This document shows positions 59,818-64,000 of a stretch of 64,000 bases of DNA, piece by piece. Position 1 is the first letter of the stretch, and each line of letters opens with the position of its first letter. The DNA lies in contig JAJRCF010000007.1 of the NCBI GenBank assembly GCA_028679075.1, positions 1 to 64,000 of the forward strand. Direction: 5' to 3'. The DNA is from Methanoregula sp. (GTDB lineage Archaea; Halobacteriota; Methanomicrobia; Methanomicrobiales; Methanospirillaceae). The translations under genes were made by a program, and so were the position numbers. The notes under the pieces are model-generated. The model did not search any database, had not been told where the DNA came from, and saw only the letters and a program-made list of their open reading frames with translations.

Positions 59818-61065
59818 CTAAAACACCAGCACCCGCTGGTGCTCCGCCTGGACATTGCCCGGGGGATAGAACAGGATCTTGCCAAGGCCCGGGAACCCGA
59901 TGTCGAGGACCGCATTCAGGTCCTTGTTCTTCGAAAGGCCCCGCTTCTGGAGCGATGGCACGAGGACAAAGAAGTGGAGGTTCTCGCTGCCGGCAACCGC
60001 ATTGATCACGTCCTGGATATTGAACGGCACGGACTCCTTTGGGGTCCGGTGACTGCCGGCAACCGAATAGACCCCGTCCTCCATGAAGATCACCCGGGTC
60101 AGGATTCCCTGGTGGGCGCAGGCAACGGCAAGCGAGACAGCACCAAACGCATGCTCGGTGCTGTACGGGCTCCTGGTTACGAGGATCGTGACCGGGGGTG
60201 CCGTACTGCTCTTCTCCGCACGGTCGAAGGAGACGGCCGGCCCTTTCTTCGGGAACTGGATGGACCCGGCATTGTCTGCAAGGATGATGTGGGAATGTTC
60301 GAACCGGTCGATCATCGCGTTCAGGTCCCGTATCCGGAACGGCTTGATCGTGCAGGTGGAGACGACCACGCCCTGGCCATCGTCCCAGGTGCTGTAGCCC
60401 CGTGCCGTGGCACAGCGGTTGCAGGCAAGGAAGAGGCCCGTCAGTCCCTGCTTGGACGCACGGTCATGGAGCTCTTCAAGGCCCCGCCCGACATTATCTG
60501 ACTCCGTAGGGCTCTGTCCTATGTGGCTCATGTGGATACCGTCAAGATACGCGTAGAGTTCCGGTGAAAGCCGGGCCTCGAGCCCGGCCGAGATACACCG
60601 GACGCCATACCATGCCGGGATATGCATGTAGGGCGATTCGTTCTGGAGCCAGCCGATCGCGTCGGGGAGTGGCGGCCGGTTCTGCCGGACGAGCCCGATA
60701 ACATCCTTCCAGAACGAGGGCTGGTTATCTGCGGCAAGGCCGTTCTGATCGATCACCTGGTCGGGATATTTCATCCGGAGGCGTTCGACCGAGATCCCGC
60801 GGAGTTCCAGTTCCTGCCGGTCACAAATGATCCGGACTGCTGTGAGGGAGAGGATTACAGACCAGGCCTGCTGGGATTCCTCCTCCTCAAGGCTGTACAA
60901 CGCATTGCCGGTCATGAGGAACGTAACGGCCGGGCTCTCCGCAGGTGCCCGGTGCATCAGTGATTCCGGGTAGAGCTGGACAAAGAAAAACTTGAGGCAT
61001 TCCTCGATCCACGAGAGCCGTTCAACAGAGACCTTACCGGAAAGGAGGAAAAAATGCGTTGTCAT
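59818..61065 (-). CDS. Three-domain DsrE-like sulfur-relay protein, second copy
   Basis: A 415-residue complete paralog of the gene at the left window edge. The N-terminal segment (HFFLLSGKVSVERLSWIEEC), the middle DsrE-like domain with FLACNRCATARGYSTWDDGQ (about residues 214-233) and the C-terminal DsrE-like domain (PVTILVTRSPYSTEHAFGAV to the end) are in the same order. A TusA-like gene again lies immediately upstream, so the dsrE-tusA unit has been duplicated as a block, without the YedE genes. Sulfur transfer is inferred from fold and context. Confidence 0.82.
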   Translation of the reverse strand: MTTHFFLLSGKVSVERLSWIEECLKFFFVQLYPESLMHRAPAESPAVTFLMTGNALYSLEEEESQQAWSVILSLTAVRIICDRQELELRGISVERLRMKYPDQVIDQNGLAADNQPSFWKDVIGLVRQNRPPLPDAIGWLQNESPYMHIPAWYGVRCISAGLEARLSPELYAYLDGIHMSHIGQSPTESDNVGRGLEELHDRASKQGLTGLFLACNRCATARGYSTWDDGQGVVVSTCTIKPFRIRDLNAMIDRFEHSHIILADNAGSIQFPKKGPAVSFDRAEKSSTAPPVTILVTRSPYSTEHAFGAVSLAVACAHQGILTRVIFMEDGVYSVAGSHRTPKESVPFNIQDVINAVAGSENLHFFVLVPSLQKRGLSKNKDLNAVLDIGFPGLGKILFYPPGNVQAEHQRVLVF

Positions 61066-61092
61066 GATGGGACTGCCATGGGATACCCCAGC

Positions 61093-61320
61093 CTATTTTC
61101 TTGCAAGCCTGATCTCCCAGTGGCCGTCCGGTGACTGGATCGTTTCCATCGAGAGGTCTTCCTCTCGCGCGATCCGGGGAATGGAGGTCGTAACGGCGGG
61201 GAAATTATCGCAGGTAATGAATAATTCACCGGAGGGCCTTAAAGCCTTTGCTTCTCTTGCCACCACGGAGAGGCAGTACGGGCTGGTCTTCCCGCAGAAA
61301 CCGAGTTTCTTCTGTTTCAT
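61093..61320 (-). CDS. TusA-like protein with degenerate SPYC motif
   Basis: A 75-residue paralog of 1232-1459. ATG 61320 is chosen for its GGGTGATT site; an in-frame ATG at 61347 is possible. The motif CPYC is here SPYC (GFCGKTSPYCLSVVAREA), so the usual first carrier cysteine is lost while the second, and a nearby cysteine in GFCGK, remain. The TCDNFPAVTTSIPR segment is conserved with the other copy. Either sulfur is carried on the second cysteine or the protein has changed role. Confidence 0.82.
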   Translation of the reverse strand: MKQKKLGFCGKTSPYCLSVVAREAKALRPSGELFITCDNFPAVTTSIPRIAREEDLSMETIQSPDGHWEIRLARK

Positions 61321-61445
61321 GGCAACAATCACCCGTCTTCGTTTCATTTTACGTTCACCCGTCCCGGGTTATATTCTCATATGTTTTCCCGTGTATAATC
61401 ACAAGATGTAAACCCGATAAAGAAGTACACCAGACATGATCAACC

Positions 61446-61622
61446 ATGAGTGACGCGAAGATCAAGAAAGCATTGCAGGAAGCAGGTATTGGAGAGAAGA
61501 TCACCTGTGAGCAGGCATTTGTCATTGCAGAGAAGGCGAAGGTCACCCGGATGGCAGTCGGCGAATACTGCACCAGAAACAAGATTAAGATCCGGGCCTG
61601 TCAGCTGGGCTGCTTCAAATGA
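61446..61622 (+). CDS. 58-residue protein coupled to moeA
   Basis: MSDAKIKKALQEAGIGEKIT, then CEQAFVIAEKAKVTRMAVGE, YCTRNKIKIRACQLGCFK. It looks like a small helical, helix-turn-helix-sized domain with a C-terminal CQLGC pair and two further cysteines. Its stop overlaps the moeA start (ATGA), so the two are translated together. A cofactor or metal-related role beside MoeA is possible; no family is named with confidence. Confidence 0.75.
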   Translation: MSDAKIKKALQEAGIGEKITCEQAFVIAEKAKVTRMAVGEYCTRNKIKIRACQLGCFK

Positions 61623-62827
61623 GCAGGTTCCTGAACGTCATTTCCGTAGCAGATGCCGTTGCAGTAGCGGAGAAGATCGCCCCGATGCCGGCGATGGAGA
61701 CGGTGCCGGTTGTGCAGTCGGCCGGTCGCGTACTGGCCGCTGATATTTCGGCTGATATCGATATCCCCGGCTTCGATCGTTCTGTGGTGGACGGGTATGC
61801 AGTCCGGTCAGCGGATACAACCGGGGCGGGGGATTCAGTACCCGCTCTCCTCCGGTGTATTGGCCGCGTGGCGATGGGGACGCATGATACGGCGCTCTCC
61901 CTGGGTGTCGGGGAATGTGCATATATTCCGACCGGGGGCGTGCTCCCGCAGGGAGCCGATGCGGCCGTGATGGTGGAATATACCGAGAAGGCCGGGGATA
62001 CGGTACTCATCAAAAAGACCGCATCGCATGGCGAGAACATCATTTTACGTGACGAGGATTTCAAAGCCGGGGAAACAGTTTTTCACAAGGGGAGGCAGCT
62101 CACTCCCCGGGACGCAGGTGTCCTGTCGGCCTGCGGGTGTGCGACCGTTCCGGTAGCGAAGAAACCCATTGTCGGGATCATCTCGACCGGTAACGAACTC
62201 GTACCTTCAACCACGGTGCCTGGCCCGGGGCAGGTACGGGACGCGAATGCCACGATGCTTGCGGCGTGGATTGCGGAGTACGGGTGCGAGCCGAAGCTGT
62301 ATGGGGTTGTGAAAGATGAACGCGAGGCGTTCGAAGCCGTGCTTGATCGGGCGGTTCCCGAATGCGATGTCGTGCTCCTCTCGGGAGGCAGCTCCAAGGA
62401 TGACCGGGACATGACTGCAAGAGTCATTGCCACGCAGGGAGAAGTGCTGGTCCACGGGCTCGCACTCGCACCGGGCAAGCCCACGATCATCGGGAAGATC
62501 AAGGACAAACCGGTCTTCGGCCTCCCGGGTCACCCGGCCTCGGCCTTTGTTGTCCTGATCGCGATCGTCCGCCCATTGCTCGACAGGATGCTCGGGCAGG
62601 CAAAGCCGTCCCTCCGGACCGTCAAGGCAACTCTCTCGATAAATATCCCCTCGCAGAGGGGGCGGGAGGAGTACATTCGCGTGAGAGTGGAGAACGGTGT
62701 TGTAACGCCTCTCTTTGGCAAGTCAGGACTCCTGAACACGCTCGTGCAGAGCGACGGGCTTGTTCGCATTCCCGCCGGGTTCGAAGGACTTGAAAAGGGA
62801 AGCGAGGTCGAAGTAATTTTATGGTAA
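61619..62827 (+). CDS. moeA: Molybdopterin molybdenumtransferase
   Basis: A 402-residue MoeA. SRFLNVISVADAVAVAEKIA, the substrate-contact motif FDRSVVDGYAVRS (about residues 53-65), GVLPQGADAAVMVEYTE, the GIISTGNELV and LLSGGSSKDDRDMT motifs of the MogA-like domain, VHGLALAPGKPTIIG, and GLPGHPASAFVVL are all present, followed by domain IV. MoeA inserts Mo or W into molybdopterin, which here would feed formylmethanofuran dehydrogenase. No linked domain for metal uptake is fused. Confidence 0.96.
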   Translation: MSRFLNVISVADAVAVAEKIAPMPAMETVPVVQSAGRVLAADISADIDIPGFDRSVVDGYAVRSADTTGAGDSVPALLRCIGRVAMGTHDTALSLGVGECAYIPTGGVLPQGADAAVMVEYTEKAGDTVLIKKTASHGENIILRDEDFKAGETVFHKGRQLTPRDAGVLSACGCATVPVAKKPIVGIISTGNELVPSTTVPGPGQVRDANATMLAAWIAEYGCEPKLYGVVKDEREAFEAVLDRAVPECDVVLLSGGSSKDDRDMTARVIATQGEVLVHGLALAPGKPTIIGKIKDKPVFGLPGHPASAFVVLIAIVRPLLDRMLGQAKPSLRTVKATLSINIPSQRGREEYIRVRVENGVVTPLFGKSGLLNTLVQSDGLVRIPAGFEGLEKGSEVEVILW

Positions 62828-63016
62828 TACTTCCGTTCCCGCAGGGGAAGAGCAGGATTGAAAATGCTGGATGGTCATCAGACCCGAAGCAGGAGAAGAT
62901 CACCAGGTCTTCGACCAGGACACGCTTCGGAGTCTCCACTATTCATTTTTATTGAACCCGTCTCTTGAAAAAAGGGGATGTCAGGGTACATTCTGTACCT
63001 GTTTTTCCATTTTGCG

Positions 63017-64000
63017 TCAGTAATAGATCAGGGTGCCGTTTCCAAGCAGGGGCTTGTCGCTTGTGGGAGTGATGGTGGCCACCATGCCGGGAGCGCTTGC
63101 GGTCTTCACATCGATGAGCAGGTTGACTTCACCCATGGGTGCCGTGACGACTTTCTGTAAAAGCAGCGTGCTGTTGTCATAGATCCCGACTGTCAGCGCT
63201 TCACCGGAATTATCCTGCTTCTGGATTGTTGCCTGTACGACAGTATCGGTCATCAGGACCGGGAACGTGTGGTTGCCGGTACCGGATACCTTCTGGAGGG
63301 AGCCCGGGTTCCCGACGATGCCGGTAAAGGTGCCGGGGTAGACCACCTTCACCCGGACACCTTTTGGTTGTTCCGCCAGCGGAGCGGGTGGCTGGGTCTG
63401 CGTGACTGTCGGGGTAATGACCGTGACCTGACTGCCTCCGGCAGGGCCCAGCGGGTATTGGGATATAAGGTAAATTCCCCCGAACACCACGAGCAGTGCT
63501 ATAATGACCAGGGCCCCGGCGATGAGAATCTGGTGGCTCTGCCCGTGGTCCGTTTTACGTGAACCTGATGAACTGTCTGGAGTATTGTCATTATGTGGCC
63601 CGATGGTGATGCCGGTCACGGGAATGTCAGGAGTATAGGTGCCGGGCAATTCCCGCACCTGCCCGGGGCTCGGGGGGCGTGTCATTACCGCAGGCCGGAT
63701 GTAAACAGGGTGTTCAGGTATCTCCACGGACTCTGGTATATCCTCATCTTCAGTGTCACTCCCGGCTTTTACAGAACCTGTATCGGGATCCTGTGGCTCA
63801 GCCGGCTGGACTTCTTCAGGTTCACGAGGATCTTCCCGTGTTGTTCTATCAGCCGGAATTTCCGGCATATCCGCAGGAGTATGCAGGGATTTTGTCGCTG
63901 CAAGTACCATGCTGGCAAACGATGACGGGGCTTCGGTTTCCGGTGCTGGTTCCGGCTCTACCGGTGTTTCGTGAACAGGTTCCTCCGGCAATTCACCGGT
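63017..64000 (-). CDS. Single-pass membrane protein with acidic Pro-rich cytoplasmic part (5' end outside window)
   Basis: The frame is open to the right window edge, so the N-terminus is missing; TTG 63991 is only the first start-like codon visible. About 130 acidic, Pro/Glu-rich residues are followed by one helix (ILIAGALVIIALLVVFGGIY) and a beta-rich outer domain (VVYPGTFTGIVGNPGSLQKV, VVQATIQKQDNSGEALTVGI). This resembles the archaeal single-pass proteins that often start with a zinc ribbon, but that part is outside. No enzyme motif is seen. Confidence 0.7.
   Translation of the reverse strand, partial: TGELPEEPVHETPVEPEPAPETEAPSSFASMVLAATKSLHTPADMPEIPADRTTREDPREPEEVQPAEPQDPDTGSVKAGSDTEDEDIPESVEIPEHPVYIRPAVMTRPPSPGQVRELPGTYTPDIPVTGITIGPHNDNTPDSSSGSRKTDHGQSHQILIAGALVIIALLVVFGGIYLISQYPLGPAGGSQVTVITPTVTQTQPPAPLAEQPKGVRVKVVYPGTFTGIVGNPGSLQKVSGTGNHTFPVLMTDTVVQATIQKQDNSGEALTVGIYDNSTLLLQKVVTAPMGEVNLLIDVKTASAPGMVATITPTSDKPLLGNGTLIYY

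Noticed and set aside
1-64000. CRISPR arrays, rRNA and tRNA genes, transposases
   Set aside because: I saw no regularly spaced direct repeats, no rRNA-like stretch and no convincing cloverleaf in the gaps by eye. A tRNA scan would be needed to exclude an overlooked tRNA.

Overview
This window looks like chromosome of a hydrogenotrophic methanogen of the order Methanomicrobiales, close to Methanoregula. The evidence is a complete formylmethanofuran dehydrogenase operon, a small siroheme sulfite-reductase-like protein, archaeal class III signal peptides on many pilins and an archaellin, archaeal TATA boxes, AT-rich gaps between GC-richer genes, and GGTGA/GGAGGTGAT ribosome binding sites. The assignment rests on gene content and style, not on a database search.

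Layout. 1-5900: sulfur and redox genes (a three-domain DsrE-like protein, a TusA-like protein, a split YedE sulfur permease, a siroheme/4Fe-4S protein), two KTSC-domain genes with hairpin leaders, and an enlarged rubredoxin. 6000-7600: a cysteine desulfurase and an overlapping unknown gene. 7700-12300: the formylmethanofuran dehydrogenase operon on the minus strand (ferredoxin-fwdD-fwdB-fwdA-fwdC), the first step of CO2 reduction to methane. 12600-14700: cell-surface and membrane proteins. 14850-20080: a five-gene Opp/Dpp-type ABC importer behind a large palindrome.

20150-32400 is the most unusual part. Two arrays of archaeal type IV pilin-like genes alternate between two subtypes, called A and B here. 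They run A1-B1-A2-B2-A3-B3 and then A4-B4-A5-B5-A6-A7, followed by a decayed pilin remnant. Each array starts with a near-duplicate promoter/leader that encodes the same 16-codon upstream reading frame and carries a shared inverted repeat. Methyltransferase genes and a structured repeat lie between the arrays. A third A/B pair at 43600-44732 leads directly into a secretion ATPase with N-terminal membrane segments and a large TadC/FlaJ-type membrane platform, which could assemble all of these subunits. Two more divergent pilin-like genes and an archaellin are nearby.

34400-41500: a second copy of the structured repeat, a type VII toxin-antitoxin pair with a frameshifted HEPN toxin, and a cluster of paralogous SAM-dependent methyltransferases interleaved with a Mop-type Mo/W-binding protein and an FmdE-family protein. 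48700-52700: secreted PEGA/transglutaminase and lipoprotein genes, then an archaellin. 52900-62850: molybdate/tungstate handling (Mop, modA, trmO, modB, modC, moeA), plus a secreted beta-propeller and a second DsrE-TusA pair paralogous to the one at the left edge. Mo/W uptake and cofactor insertion fit the metal need of the formylmethanofuran dehydrogenase. No rRNA, tRNA, CRISPR array or transposase was recognised.
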